From NCBI GenBank assembly GCA_023382975.1, contig JAHDXO010000021.1, positions 62,001 through 126,000 of the forward strand: a stretch of 64,000 nt of DNA, read 5' to 3'. The position numbers and the translations under genes were made by a program. Shown in pieces: positions 52,501 through 61,500 of the stretch; the first letter of the stretch is position 1, and every line of letters starts with the position of its first letter. The notes beneath the pieces are model-generated. The model made no database searches. It saw nothing but the letters and a program-made list of their open reading frames with translations, and was not told where the DNA came from. The stretch comes from Pirellulaceae bacterium (lineage in GTDB: Bacteria > Planctomycetota > Planctomycetia > Pirellulales > Pirellulaceae).

Positions 52501-53099
52501 TTGGTGAACGCTTTGGAATATTGCAACGTCAGCTCACGAGTTTCCGGTTCGTCACCCTGTTTGCGAACCAGCAGCGAGTAGCCGGAGGACTGGACCAGCA
52601 AGCGCGCGGGTTGGTCGCCCAGCCGAGCCGACTGGATCGAAGCATCGGCCAGACGCAACGGGATCTCGTGCCAGCCTTCGCGGAGCAGTTCCAATTGCAG
52701 TTTCGCCGTCACGTTGACCACCTGTTCGCCGACGGTCGCTTCGCTTTCGATCTCGGTGATCAACGCGGCGACGGGTGGCGGTTGGTCCGGTTCGGCCCGC
52801 AACGCTTCCTGAGCCTGCTTCCACAATTTCTGGAATTGCTCGTAGGGCACGAACACTCCGCGACCTTCCTGCTCGAACACCTGGCGCAGTTTCGAGTAGG
52901 GAACGTAGATCGTCTGCTCGCGAAGCGAATCCTTGTCCGTGTCAGCCGGCGGCTGCGGGTTCGCCTCGGCGGCGGCCGGTTGCGGGTCCGGCTCGGCGAC
53001 CGCCGGTTGCGTCGACGGTTCGGCCGGCGGATCCGCAGCGGTGGCGACAGCGAACAGAAACAGCGAAGCCAAACCCATCAGCCATCGTGCATGAACCAT
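49563..53099 (-). CDS. Large exported membrane protein, third copy of the module
   Basis: A 1178-residue protein. The ATG at 53099 follows AAGGGGATGAG and gives LMGLASLFLFAVATAADPPA as the signal. After a Pro/Glu linker come two matches to the entry motif of the module, IYVPYSKLRQVFEQ and FVPYEQFQKLWKQA, then LQLELLREGWHEIPLRLADA and ARLGDQPARLLV. Beta-rich repeats fill most of the chain, such as LTYKISRAELAQLSIETPAD, FYDIARAGVFQLELNVPADF and FYEVQYSGVRSLRLDVPAER, three related units spaced by roughly 200 residues. The C-terminus has about four membrane segments, then a Pro/Ala/Gly tail. The gene lies 97 bp upstream of the giant gene and is probably co-transcribed. Function unknown. Confidence 0.85.
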   Translation of the reverse strand: MVHARWLMGLASLFLFAVATAADPPAEPSTQPAVAEPDPQPAAAEANPQPPADTDKDSLREQTIYVPYSKLRQVFEQEGRGVFVPYEQFQKLWKQAQEALRAEPDQPPPVAALITEIESEATVGEQVVNVTAKLQLELLREGWHEIPLRLADASIQSARLGDQPARLLVQSSGYSLLVRKQGDEPETRELTLQYSKAFTKTPGQNHLGLQAPQAPVNQWRIRIPQPGIKVNVQPLVAATEPPPPAASEPPAAETVLMAFVGAAETLRIDWTPKAEGATGLEALAMVQTQQQVTVDEGVVRTRTQLTYKISRAELAQLSIETPADHRVLNVFDPNVREWTVETVENRNRIRVQLYEPARDTQQVTVELEKFSDDLIREGVQVPMVQALNVGRQQGIVVVTISEALRAEVTGRTGLLQLDASELPAALAGAKHDFSYRYASLPFDLSLAVEKVQPEIRTRELVEAYLEPEQLTLNLLAFYDIARAGVFQLELNVPADFEVRRVEGYTAGDIRPVAVDTHHRPADDKTRLVVNLSSKALGRVGLFVELQRRLEDPNLLSPTGQVSSIPVPVPRVAPEGIEQSTGRMIVYAPESLRVNPDRQQGVQTISVAEALEGLESARRGRFAGTREVLAYAYTAEPVDLSLNVERRKPYVTCRQLLAAKVESGVIKYTATLFYEVQYSGVRSLRLDVPAERADQIRNQTANVARETRIVPQPDDVAEGYVAWNLVGETEFLGTVTLRFAWDHKIGDLEVQRSVSETVPRLVPQGVDLASGQIVLAKAETLDVRPAGDPKGLQPIDPTLDLMPGAPVEDAARAFEFQDDARGSWELVVDITRYELVEVKRTSIERAVVRTEVTRGNEISVQALYRVRSARQRLPLELPATPKFDSDPLRINGRSVALEQGDQGEYFIPLTGQNAEEPFLLELRYSVPGTRDRLELPRFTSAEADTQPAVQKVYLCAYLPRELKLLGSRGPWTDEVDYRWYEPQPMAKQSDRQLVTWVTEGLNVPDPFSNFATDGRLYLFSTIQPAPDSSLRLVAIHQNLLSGIVFALVLLGGVLLIRQPLTQKSAAVALLVTLLLLAGVFVPLLARQVLDGALLTAILIVVVLWSLWYLVRLSQASSAWWTRRRAALPAPGPAPAAAATGAPPPAPADSASGTGEGAAASQSPFGDASGSQQEGGNRDA

Positions 53100-53511
53100 G
53101 GTCTCATCCCCTTCCTTCCGAAGCCAAAGCAATACCCGTTCTCGTAGCGGAATTCGCGAGAAATCCGTCTCGCCCCCCGGAAGCCGCATGGAATCTGCTG
53201 CGAGACAGGTGGAACCGGCAGCCGCAAATCTAAGACGAAGCAGTCTACCCTATTGTTTTCCAGCGCCGAACGCGAAGTTGTAACGTGTTTGTAAAGCCCG
53301 CAGTTCCAATATAGTTGGGCGAAGCAGCGATGAGCAAGAAATTGAGTTACGAGTCGACGTGTACGACCGGTTCGCTCTCGCGACCGTCGAGATAGGCTCA
53401 ACGAAGACACAGGCAGAGTCCGAACGCCCCGCCGTCTGGCGACGGCAGGTACGGATCAACCACACAGCCGTTTGCGGTTGAGCGATGCGAAGTCCTCAAT
53501 CGGACGAAGCG
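53100..53511. other. Intergenic region, 412 bp
   Basis: Between two minus-strand genes: the sulfatase stop is at the far side and the giant-family gene starts here. It probably holds the promoter of the two giant genes. I see no gene, RNA or clear repeat in it. Confidence 0.5.
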
Positions 53512-54945
53512 CTATCTTGCCTTCCGCCACACGGGTTCCCAGTCGGGTGACGGGGTGCGGGCGGATTTCAGATAGTCCGAAATGGTCGCGGCGATCTCGG
53601 GATGTTGGGCTGCGACATCGTTCTTCTCGGCGATGTCCACGCTCAGATCGTACAACTGGATCGGTTCGTCAGGGCCGCCGGCGCGGTGGCCTTTCCAGCG
53701 CCCTTGGTACAGGGCTGCCTGCTTGAAGCCGCCTTCGTGAAACTCCCAGTACAGGAACTCGTGCGCCGGTTGCTGATCGGTCTTGCCCAACAGCGTCGGC
53801 ACGAAGCTGAGCGAATCCAGCCCCGCGGGCGTCTCGATTCCGGCCAGTTCGGCCGCAGTGGCGAACCAGTCGCCGAAATAGGCCGCGTGGTTCGACTGCG
53901 TGCCGGGCTGAATCCGCCCGGGCCACCAGGCGATGCCGGGAACTCGGATTCCGCCGTCGGTCAGACTGCGTTTGATGCCCGTCAGCGGCCCGGACGGCTG
54001 GAAGCGGTCCAGATTGTGGCTGCTTTCGTTGTGCGGCCCGTTGTCGCTGGTGAAGATGACCAGTGTGTTCTCGGCCAAGCCAAGCAGTTCCAGATGGTCC
54101 AGCATGCGGCCGACGTAGCTGTCCAAACGCGTGATCATCGCCGCCTGGCCTTTGTCCTGGGGAGGCCAGTCCTCGCGGGCATACGGCCCGTAGTCCGGGA
54201 CGTGAGCCCCGTCCTTCAGCGCCCGGTTCCGCTCGTTGTTGGCGTGCGGGGTGATCATGCTCCAGTACAAGAAGAACGGACGGTCTTGGTGGTTGGAGAC
54301 GAACGATAGCGCCTGATCGGCAAACAGGTCGTCGGCGAACAGAATGCCGTCTTCGCAGTAGCCGCCGCCGAACTCGCCGACCGGAACCAGTTTGTTGGGC
54401 AGCGGAACCTGCTCCTCGTTCCGCCACAGGTATTCGGTGAAATGATTGTGAGCGCGGTGTTGGTTCAGGAAGCCGAAGAAGTAGTCGAATCCCTGCTTGC
54501 GCGGCAAACCGGTTCCGGCCGGTCCGACGTCGCCCAATCCCCACTTGCCGATCAAGGCCGTCGCGTAACCGGCTTGCTGCAATGCCTTGGCCACGGTGAC
54601 ATCGTCGGGCCGCAGGGCCTGGGCGATGGGATTCGCGCGGCCGGCGTTGCCTCGCACCCGGGTTTGCCCGTGATGCTGGCCGGTCATCAGAACGCTGCGC
54701 GACGGGGCACACACGGTGGCTCCCGCGTAGAACTGGGTGAACCGCAAACCCTCGCGGGCCATGCGGTCCAGTCGCGGCGTGCGAATCACTTGCTGCCCAT
54801 AGCAACCCAGTTCTCCGTAGCCCAAATCGTCGGCCATGATCCAGATCAAGTTGGGGCGGTCCGCGGCCCGCATCGAGGCGCTGCCTCCGAACAACGACAA
54901 GCCGACCATCGCCAGCATGATCAAGCAGAACATTCTACGTGTCAT
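53512..54945 (-). CDS. Secreted arylsulfatase (477 residues)
   Basis: A type I sulfatase. The ATG at 54945 follows AGGAG by seven bases; ATGs further upstream lack this. The signal is FCLIMLAMVGLSLFGGSASM. Metal site IMADDLGYGE (D39, D40), formylglycine motif CAPSRSVLMTG (C79), GKWGLGDVGP (with Gly-Leu in place of the usual His) and FTSDNGPH. The other catalytic residues are present. The tail LYDLSVDIAEKNDVAAQHPE is the usual sulfatase end. It is downstream of a second sulfatase on the same strand by 103 bp. Confidence 0.9.
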   Translation of the reverse strand: MTRRMFCLIMLAMVGLSLFGGSASMRAADRPNLIWIMADDLGYGELGCYGQQVIRTPRLDRMAREGLRFTQFYAGATVCAPSRSVLMTGQHHGQTRVRGNAGRANPIAQALRPDDVTVAKALQQAGYATALIGKWGLGDVGPAGTGLPRKQGFDYFFGFLNQHRAHNHFTEYLWRNEEQVPLPNKLVPVGEFGGGYCEDGILFADDLFADQALSFVSNHQDRPFFLYWSMITPHANNERNRALKDGAHVPDYGPYAREDWPPQDKGQAAMITRLDSYVGRMLDHLELLGLAENTLVIFTSDNGPHNESSHNLDRFQPSGPLTGIKRSLTDGGIRVPGIAWWPGRIQPGTQSNHAAYFGDWFATAAELAGIETPAGLDSLSFVPTLLGKTDQQPAHEFLYWEFHEGGFKQAALYQGRWKGHRAGGPDEPIQLYDLSVDIAEKNDVAAQHPEIAATISDYLKSARTPSPDWEPVWRKAR

Positions 54946-55048
54946 TCGAATTCTCCTGTTCATTCGGGACGAATGGACGGCTGGGAGGGGCCGCCCTGCG
55001 AACAATTGGCACGGATCGACCAATCCTCGAACGATCAACCGGTGAGGG

Positions 55049-56902
55049 TCAACCGCCCGAGATGCTCTGGATCAGGCGCGGGACATACGAGTTGAAGCGG
55101 CCGTCGGGCGACGGGCCTTGCGGTTTCATCTCCCGCACCAGGGGCCGCAGCGATTCGGCGCGGTCTCCGAGCGCTTCGATCACCCCCAGGGCAAACATCG
55201 AGACCAGCACGCCGTTGGTCTGCGGCGGAGCCAACTCGGCGAGCGTCTCCAGCGCGGACGCATGATGCGACGCGGCGCCGAACTGGACCAAGGCATGAGC
55301 CGCGACGATGCGCACGTAGGGCGAGCTGTCGCCCAGCGCCGCTTTCAATCCGGCTTCGTTGCCGGACACGGCTTCGCGGCCCCGCATCAAGTGGCCCAAG
55401 GCGGCCCAGTAGCGCACGGCGCTGTCGCTGTCGGTCAGCCGCTGCTTCAGTTCCGGCAGCGCACCGGCGTCCAGATTCGACGCGAGCTCGGCCGCGGCGA
55501 TGATCCGCTCGAAGGGATAGCGGGCATCGTCCCGTGCGATCGCGTAGGGGGCGCTGCCCTCGGATCTGGTATGGATTTCGCCTTCGGGCAGGAAGCACAC
55601 ATCGCGGGTCGCTGCCGCGTGCTCGCGCTGCGCCCGCCGCAACCGTTCCAGGACGGCCTGGTGCTCCGGCGAGTCGGCCAGATTGCGGACTTCGTCCGGG
55701 TCGCTCTGCAGATCGTACAGTTCCTCGGGAGCCTTCGGCACTCGCCAGAAAATCGATTGCGCATCGTTCGTCAAGCCCTGCTCGAACCGCTCCCACCACA
55801 ATCGCGTGGTCGGCGTTTGGAACTGGTAAGTGACTCGCTGCGCCTGGGAGACGTGCGGGAAATAGTTGCGCAGATAGACGTAGCGGCCATCGGTCACGCT
55901 GCGCACCAAATCGTACCGCTCATCCATACGGCCCCGCTCGCCGAACAGGAATTCCGGCGGCTTGGCTTGATGAGGCCCGGCGAACGCGTGTCCCTGGATC
56001 CAAGCCGGCGGCTTGATGTTGGCCAGACTCAACACCGTGGGCGCCAAATCGACGAAGTTCACCATGCGATCAGATCGACCGCCGGGCCGATATTCCTCCG
56101 GCGCCAGATGCCGCCACTTCTCCGGAAAATAGACCACCATCGGCACGTGCAGACCCGAGTTCGACGGCCACCGCTTGCTGCGCGGCATGCCGCTGCCGTG
56201 GTCGCCGTAGTAGAACACGATCGTGTCGTCCGCCAGTCCGGCCTGTTCCAGTTCCTGCAAGTGTCGGCCGGCGTCGGCATCCGCTTCGCTCACTTTGTCG
56301 TAGTACTGCGCCCAGTCCTGGCGCACTTCCGGCGTGTCGGGATGATAGGCCGGGACACGAACCTTGGCAGGATCGGTAACTGCCTGGTGCGGCCGAGTGC
56401 GGATCTGGCTTTCGTGGCTCTTGGTCGAATTGAAGACGGCGAAGAACGGCTGACCTTCATCGCGGTTGCGCCAGTGGGCCTTGCCGGACGAGTCGTCCCA
56501 CAGCTTCGCCGGCTTGCGGCAGTTGTAGTCCTCTTTGCTGTTGTTCGTACAGTAATATCCCGCTTCCCGGAGGAACTCCGGGTACAACTTGATCGTCTCG
56601 GGCAACGGCACCATCGAACGCATGTGCAGCCCGCCGCTACTGGACGGGTACAAGCCCGAGATGATGGCGGTGCGAGCCGGCGCGCAAACCGGAGCACACG
56701 ACCAAGCCCGCGTGAACAACATGCCTTTCGCGGCCAACGCATCCACGTTGGGCGTGCGAGCGAGCTGGTCGCCGTAACAGCCCATCTCCGGCCCGTGATC
56801 TTCGCTGGTCAACCAGAGAATGTTCGGCCGTTGGTCTGCCAGAAGATTCGGGCAGACGATGCCGACCAAGATCAACACCAACGCAGGCATGAAGCGATTC
56901 AT
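55049..56902 (-). CDS. Secreted sulfatase with C-terminal HEAT-like repeats
   Basis: A 617-residue protein. Signal LVLILVGIVCPNLLAD. The first metal site reads LTSEDHGPEMG, so Glu takes the place of the first Asp; the formylglycine motif is CAPARTAIISG (C73) and the second site FYYGDHGSGM. These match the heparan N-sulfatase-like group common in planctomycetes. The catalytic part ends near residue 430 (LYDLQSDPDEVRNLADSPEH). From about 470 to 600 are helical HEAT-type repeats (ALPELKQRLTDSDSAVRYWA, GLKAALGDSSPYVRIVAAHA, ALETLAELAPPQTNGVLVSM), which bind other proteins or fold as a brace. It may share a transcript with the sulfatase downstream. Confidence 0.9.
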   Translation of the reverse strand: MNRFMPALVLILVGIVCPNLLADQRPNILWLTSEDHGPEMGCYGDQLARTPNVDALAAKGMLFTRAWSCAPVCAPARTAIISGLYPSSSGGLHMRSMVPLPETIKLYPEFLREAGYYCTNNSKEDYNCRKPAKLWDDSSGKAHWRNRDEGQPFFAVFNSTKSHESQIRTRPHQAVTDPAKVRVPAYHPDTPEVRQDWAQYYDKVSEADADAGRHLQELEQAGLADDTIVFYYGDHGSGMPRSKRWPSNSGLHVPMVVYFPEKWRHLAPEEYRPGGRSDRMVNFVDLAPTVLSLANIKPPAWIQGHAFAGPHQAKPPEFLFGERGRMDERYDLVRSVTDGRYVYLRNYFPHVSQAQRVTYQFQTPTTRLWWERFEQGLTNDAQSIFWRVPKAPEELYDLQSDPDEVRNLADSPEHQAVLERLRRAQREHAAATRDVCFLPEGEIHTRSEGSAPYAIARDDARYPFERIIAAAELASNLDAGALPELKQRLTDSDSAVRYWAALGHLMRGREAVSGNEAGLKAALGDSSPYVRIVAAHALVQFGAASHHASALETLAELAPPQTNGVLVSMFALGVIEALGDRAESLRPLVREMKPQGPSPDGRFNSYVPRLIQSISGG

Positions 56903-57177
56903 GCGATTTCTCCTTGTCGCGTAAGCAAGTTGTCAAACAAAACCCTCGCCCAGCCGAGGGGCGCAACATCGGGGGCCCAAACCCGCCCGTCCCTCCACCG
57001 CCGTGAAAGATTGTAGCCGACTGCAAGAGTGATCAGCAACCAGCGGGATTGCGCGCTTGCCCAAGGTCGGCACCTTACCCCTCCCCCTAACAATCAGGGT
57101 GGCAGCGAACAAGCGAGGATGCTAGTCTTATAAAAGCTCACAGATATGCTTCCTTGCGTCTGACGGAGTTTGTCTCG

Positions 57178-57648
57178 ATGCGTTTGGTCTCTCCGCGAAT
57201 CCCGATCGTGCTGACGTGTTGTCTGGCGCTGGTTCTCCAGTTGCCGGGCATCGCTAGCGTGATTCTGGCTTGCGGATGCATCCTCCCCGGGCGGACTTGC
57301 TGTTGCAGTGCATTGGCGTCGGCGCCGACGGCTGCTTGTTGCAGTCGGGCGACCGAGTCCAGAGAGTCCGGATGCTGCAGCAGCCCGAAGAATGGAATTG
57401 CTGGAAAAGACGGCGAAAGATCGGGCGATTCGCCGTGTCCCTGCTGGGAGAAAGCCACGGATCGAGCTGCGGCTTTGCCCTCATCGCCCAGGCTTCAAGT
57501 CGAACCGGATTCGGTCTGGACGGCGCATTGCGACGCCGTGACGGACATCTCGCCCATCATCTCCGGGCGGCAACTCAGCGCCGCGTCGCACGTACCCATC
57601 GTGCCTCGTCTGCGACTGCAGAGCCTACTGTGTGTTTGGATCATTTAG
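57178..57648 (+). CDS. Small cysteine-rich secreted protein
   Basis: A 156-residue protein. The ATG at 57178 has GGAG nine bases before; a longer start at 57154 is possible. The N-terminus IPIVLTCCLALVLQLPGIAS is a signal. After that come CGC, CCC, CC, CC and CPC groups, about 15 cysteines in the next 80 residues, then a basic Ser-rich tail with few. No family is recognised. Cysteine pairs near a membrane export signal suggest metal or disulfide binding, but this is inference. It is 80 bp upstream of the metallothionein-like gene on the same strand; a candidate -10 element TATAAA lies at about 57130. Confidence 0.5.
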   Translation: MRLVSPRIPIVLTCCLALVLQLPGIASVILACGCILPGRTCCCSALASAPTAACCSRATESRESGCCSSPKNGIAGKDGERSGDSPCPCWEKATDRAAALPSSPRLQVEPDSVWTAHCDAVTDISPIISGRQLSAASHVPIVPRLRLQSLLCVWII

Positions 57649-57728
57649 ACCTCGACCGCGGCCGCTCTCGGCGGCTTTCTTGAATTGCGGTTGTATTGAA
57701 TCTAAATGAATCTCAGTAGGAGAAACTC

Positions 57729-58376
57729 ATGTTTGCTTATTTGCTTCTTGTTTCGTTCGTTGCGAATCCCGCTCCGCAGGAGACGCAAGCGGCCGCTTGT
57801 CCCGCTGCGGGTCCATGCGCGGCCGTCGCCTGCAAGTGCAGTTGTTGCCAGGTGGTTGCCAAGCCGGCCTGCAAGTGCCCGTGCGGCAAAGAGTGTGCCT
57901 GTGGACCCGAGTGCAAGTGCCCCGGCTGCACCTGCTGCAAAGTCGCGGTCACCTGCTGCAAGGCGGCTGCGGCAACAGCCTGCAAGTGTCCGTGCGGCAA
58001 AGACTGTGCTTGTGGTCCCGAGTGCAAGTGCCCCGGCTGCACCTGCTGCAAGACGCCGGCCGCTGTGGCCTGCAAGTGCCCGGCGGGAGCCGAATGCACC
58101 TGCGCGGCGAAGTGCCAGTGCGCGGGTTGCACCTGCTGCAAGGTCGCGGGCAAGTGCTGCAAGATGGCTGTCGCAGCCGGCGAGAAGTGCGCCTGCGGCA
58201 CCGAATGTGCCTGCAATCCGGCATGCAAGTGCGCCGGTTGCACCTGCTGCAAGGCGGCGGCCGGTTGCTGCAAAGCGGTTGCGGCGGCAGCTTGCAAGTG
58301 CCCGTGCGGGAAGGAATGTGCCTGCGGTCCCGACTGCAAGTGCCCCGGCTGCACCTGCTGCAAGACCGCGGAATAG
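57729..58376 (+). CDS. Metallothionein-like cysteine-repeat protein
   Basis: A 215-residue protein, of which I count about 60 cysteines. The first 23 residues (MFAYLLLVSFVANPAP and so on) act as a weak signal peptide. The rest is five repeats built on CKCPCGKECACGPECKCPG followed by CTCCK, each with eight to ten cysteines, and short CCK linkers between (VAVTCCKAAAATA). Almost no hydrophobic residues occur in the repeats. This is how metallothioneins look: Cys-x-Cys and Cys-Cys pairs that hold zinc, copper or cadmium in thiolate clusters. Bacterial metallothioneins are usually 50-60 residues with one unit. A five-fold tandem, apparently exported form is unusual. A strong terminator follows 107 bp downstream. 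No metal-responsive regulator is visible nearby. Confidence 0.8.
   Translation: MFAYLLLVSFVANPAPQETQAAACPAAGPCAAVACKCSCCQVVAKPACKCPCGKECACGPECKCPGCTCCKVAVTCCKAAAATACKCPCGKDCACGPECKCPGCTCCKTPAAVACKCPAGAECTCAAKCQCAGCTCCKVAGKCCKMAVAAGEKCACGTECACNPACKCAGCTCCKAAAGCCKAVAAAACKCPCGKECACGPDCKCPGCTCCKTAE
57867..58376 (+). repeat. Tandem repeat in metallothionein-like gene, 111-bp period
   Basis: The conserved block TGCACCTGCTGCAA starts at 57927, 58038, 58128, 58239 and 58350. Three of the intervals are 111 bp (37 codons); the second is 90 bp because one CCK linker (7 codons) is missing. Five units in all. Confidence 0.9.
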
Positions 58377-58482
58377 TGTCGGCAAGGGACATCCCGGGCG
58401 ACGCGACGGATTCGGCGCGCCGACCGGCCGAGCAGCGGTGGTGCAGATCTGCCGCCGTTTGATCCTTTGACCGGAAAAGTGC

Positions 58483-58519
58483 GACGCTCCGACCCGCTTG
58501 GGCTGGAGCGTCTTTTTTT
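58483..58519 (+). terminator. Rho-independent terminator
   Basis: GACGCTCC (58483-58490) pairs with GGAGCGTC (58505-58512) around a 14-base loop that can pair further, followed by seven T. It ends the metallothionein-like transcript, and is also past the stop of the convergent 1045-residue gene. Confidence 0.85.
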
Positions 58520-58564
58520 GTCCCCGCGTTTTGCAGACGGGATCGGGAGAAGCGAACCGCAGAT

Positions 58565-61500
58565 TCAGGGCATTGAACCCTCTGCGGTGTAGTCGAACTG
58601 AGCCGACGCCACCACGTCCCGGTCCGCGATCAATCGCACCCAGTGGGCCGAGTAGCCCGGCGGAAAGTCGTAACGGACGGTTTCTCCGGCCGCCACGCTC
58701 AGCCGCTTGAATTCGTGCCAGTGGTTGTCGCCGAGCACATCGACCTCGATGCGGAAGCCAACATCAGCGTCCGCCCCGTGGGCGAGTGTCAACCGCTTGA
58801 GGTCGTAGCCGATCATCAGATACGGATCGGACGGCCTGCCGGCCTGGACCGGCGTTTTCAGCCACGGTCCGCCTCGGCCGCGCGGCGGGCCGAACCGCCA
58901 GAGGTCGTCGACGTTGCCGAACCAAAGTCCGACCCGGCCATCGGCTGCCGCGACATAGTGGCCACCCACCTCGGCGCCGGTCAGATTGCCCGAGAGCACC
59001 AACATGCCCCGCCAGGAAGCGAAATCGAAGATGTCCAAATCGTGCGTCGTAATGGGCCGGATGCGGCGCATGCCGCCGGAGCTGTCGCGCGGCAATTCGT
59101 AGAACGTGCCGTGAATGTTCATGACGGCGCGCTCCGTGACGACTTCGCGGATCCCCCGCCGCCAGCCGGACGTCGTGGGCGAATCGAAAGCCGCGTTGCC
59201 GCGGGGCAATCGATAGCGGACGCCGCCACGGTCGATGTAGACCGACGCATCGTCGACGCCGAAATCTTGCCCAGTCGCTGCCCGCTCTCTCGCTTCCGCT
59301 TCCACCTCAGGCTCATCAACCACCACGAGTTCCAGTTTCAAATCGTCATCGAGTTGTGCGCGATAGAAGGCCCGCCCGGCAACCTGGCCGTCCTGGTCGA
59401 TGGTCTCGGCCGCGAACTGCAGAGGAAATGTCGGCGAGTCCTCGGTCAGCAGCAGGCCGCGCGACTGGCGACGCGGACCGTCGATTTTGGTCAGCGAATC
59501 GGTCAGAGACAGATCCACCGGTCGTTGCGGGTTGCTCAGGTGCAGATAGGCGGTGGCCGACGCCGTGTCGCGATCGGTCTTCACGCGAAGCCACACGGCC
59601 GGCAAATCGGTGGGCAACTCCGCATACCCGTAGCCCGAAGCATCCACGGCCACCACCGCGTACTCTTCCCAGCGGCCGGTGCCGGTGGCGTCGATCTCGA
59701 TCGTGAAACGAACGGGATCCGCCTCGGTGTGCGCCAAGTGAATTGTCCGATGAGCGAATCCGTTCACCAGGAACGGTTCCGAGGGCTGGCCGCCCTGGAC
59801 GGCGTCCCGCACCCAAGGACCGCCGAAACCGAACGGCCGGCCACCGTACTGGTCGAACTCCGCCTTCTCGACGAACACCAGATTCGAATTGCTTCGGACG
59901 CACAGTGGGTTGGCGAACGGAGTCGCATCGTTGCACCCCATGACGATCCGGCCGTCCCACTCGACGTAATCGACGATCATCTTGTGGAACGTGGCGACCG
60001 GGACGATTCCGGCCGTGTCGGCTGCGCTGAATCCCGCGGGAAAACGGAACAGCAACCCGTGCTCGTTCATCGCTACTTCGTCGCCGCCCAGTCCGACGTC
60101 GCGGATCCGCGGCCATTCCACGTAGTGTCCCGGTTCGTGATCGTGGGTATAGCTGCCCTTGGGCAAGCGGAACCGCGTCCATCGGCCGGTCGCTGCGTCG
60201 CGAACGTTCAGCAACACCGAGCGGTGATCCCACCCCAAGGCCCACACGGGATCCGCGGCGCGAGGATCGTTGCCGGCGACTCCCCGCCGCGTGGTGATCT
60301 CGTTGTACTTGTTTTGGTCAACGACCGTCCACGCTTCGGCATCGGCCGGGTCGCCTTGCCCGTCCCATTCGACCAACCCGCCCCCGACGCCGTTGTTCGA
60401 GAAGAAGACGCGGCCCTGCGCCACGTAGAACCCCTTGCCGTGGGCGCCGGGCAGATTGCGGCTGCCTCCGTGGTTGCCGTCCGCGCGCAGCGTCGTGATG
60501 ACCGGAGCCGCCGGATCGGCCAGATCGACCTCGTAGAACCCCTCCTCCATCGTCATGTAGTAGACCTTGTTGGCGCCCGACAGATGCGGCCCGGTGCCAG
60601 TCAACCGCCCGCGGAGATCGCCCTCGCGAGCCACCGGCAAGACGCGAACCGCGCCTTGGGAATCGACGATGGCCGAGCCGATGAACATCCGCTGGCGCGC
60701 CGCGTCCAGATAGCGGTTCGCGTTGGTGCTGCCGGGGTAGCGCGGGTGGATGTGCTGGGCCAAAGCGGTGTCGATGCTGAAGAGCTTGTCGGGGCTGCCG
60801 GTGGTCAGATGCGCCGGATAAGTCATGTACCAAAGCTTCCCCGCCCAATCCATCACGGCGCCGATGCCGCTTTCGCTGTTCGTGCCGTTGGACACCGCCA
60901 GATGCGGATAGATGCCGCTGAACGCGACGGGATCTTTCGGAACCATCCGGCCGACTCGCCCCGTGGCCGCGACCACGACGTTGTCCACGTCGAAGCCAGG
61001 ATTGTCGCCGTAGGCGTCGTTCAGGGAAAACGACCGGGCTCCGTGCCGATCCGCGGCCGCGGAATCGCCTTGGAAGAACCGCAACCCGGACATTCGCCGC
61101 ACTGTCCCCTCGTGGTCCGTCACTTCCAGATCGTAGCTGGCCGTGGATTCGGTCCCCGAGCCCCAGTCGTTGCCGCGCAGCACGAGCCGGTTCCAGGTAT
61201 CCGGAGCGACGCTGCCGAGTTCGGCCAGCGAGTTCCAGCGATCCGTGAAGACGCTCCAGCCACCGGCCTCGTAACGCAGGTTGATCGTGGCCTGTCCGGC
61301 CACCGGGGCGGCGGAGGTCGCCACGACGATCAGCCCGAATCGACGTTTGTCCGTCTCCGACGTGCGAAGATCCAGCGAGATCGAGAAGTCCGTGGCGAAC
61401 GAGTCACGAAACAAGTGGGCAAAGGATGCGCCCAGACCGCCCTGGCCGGGAGCGACGCCCTCGACGCGCGCGTATCCGTTCGATCGTCCCGCGCCTTCCC

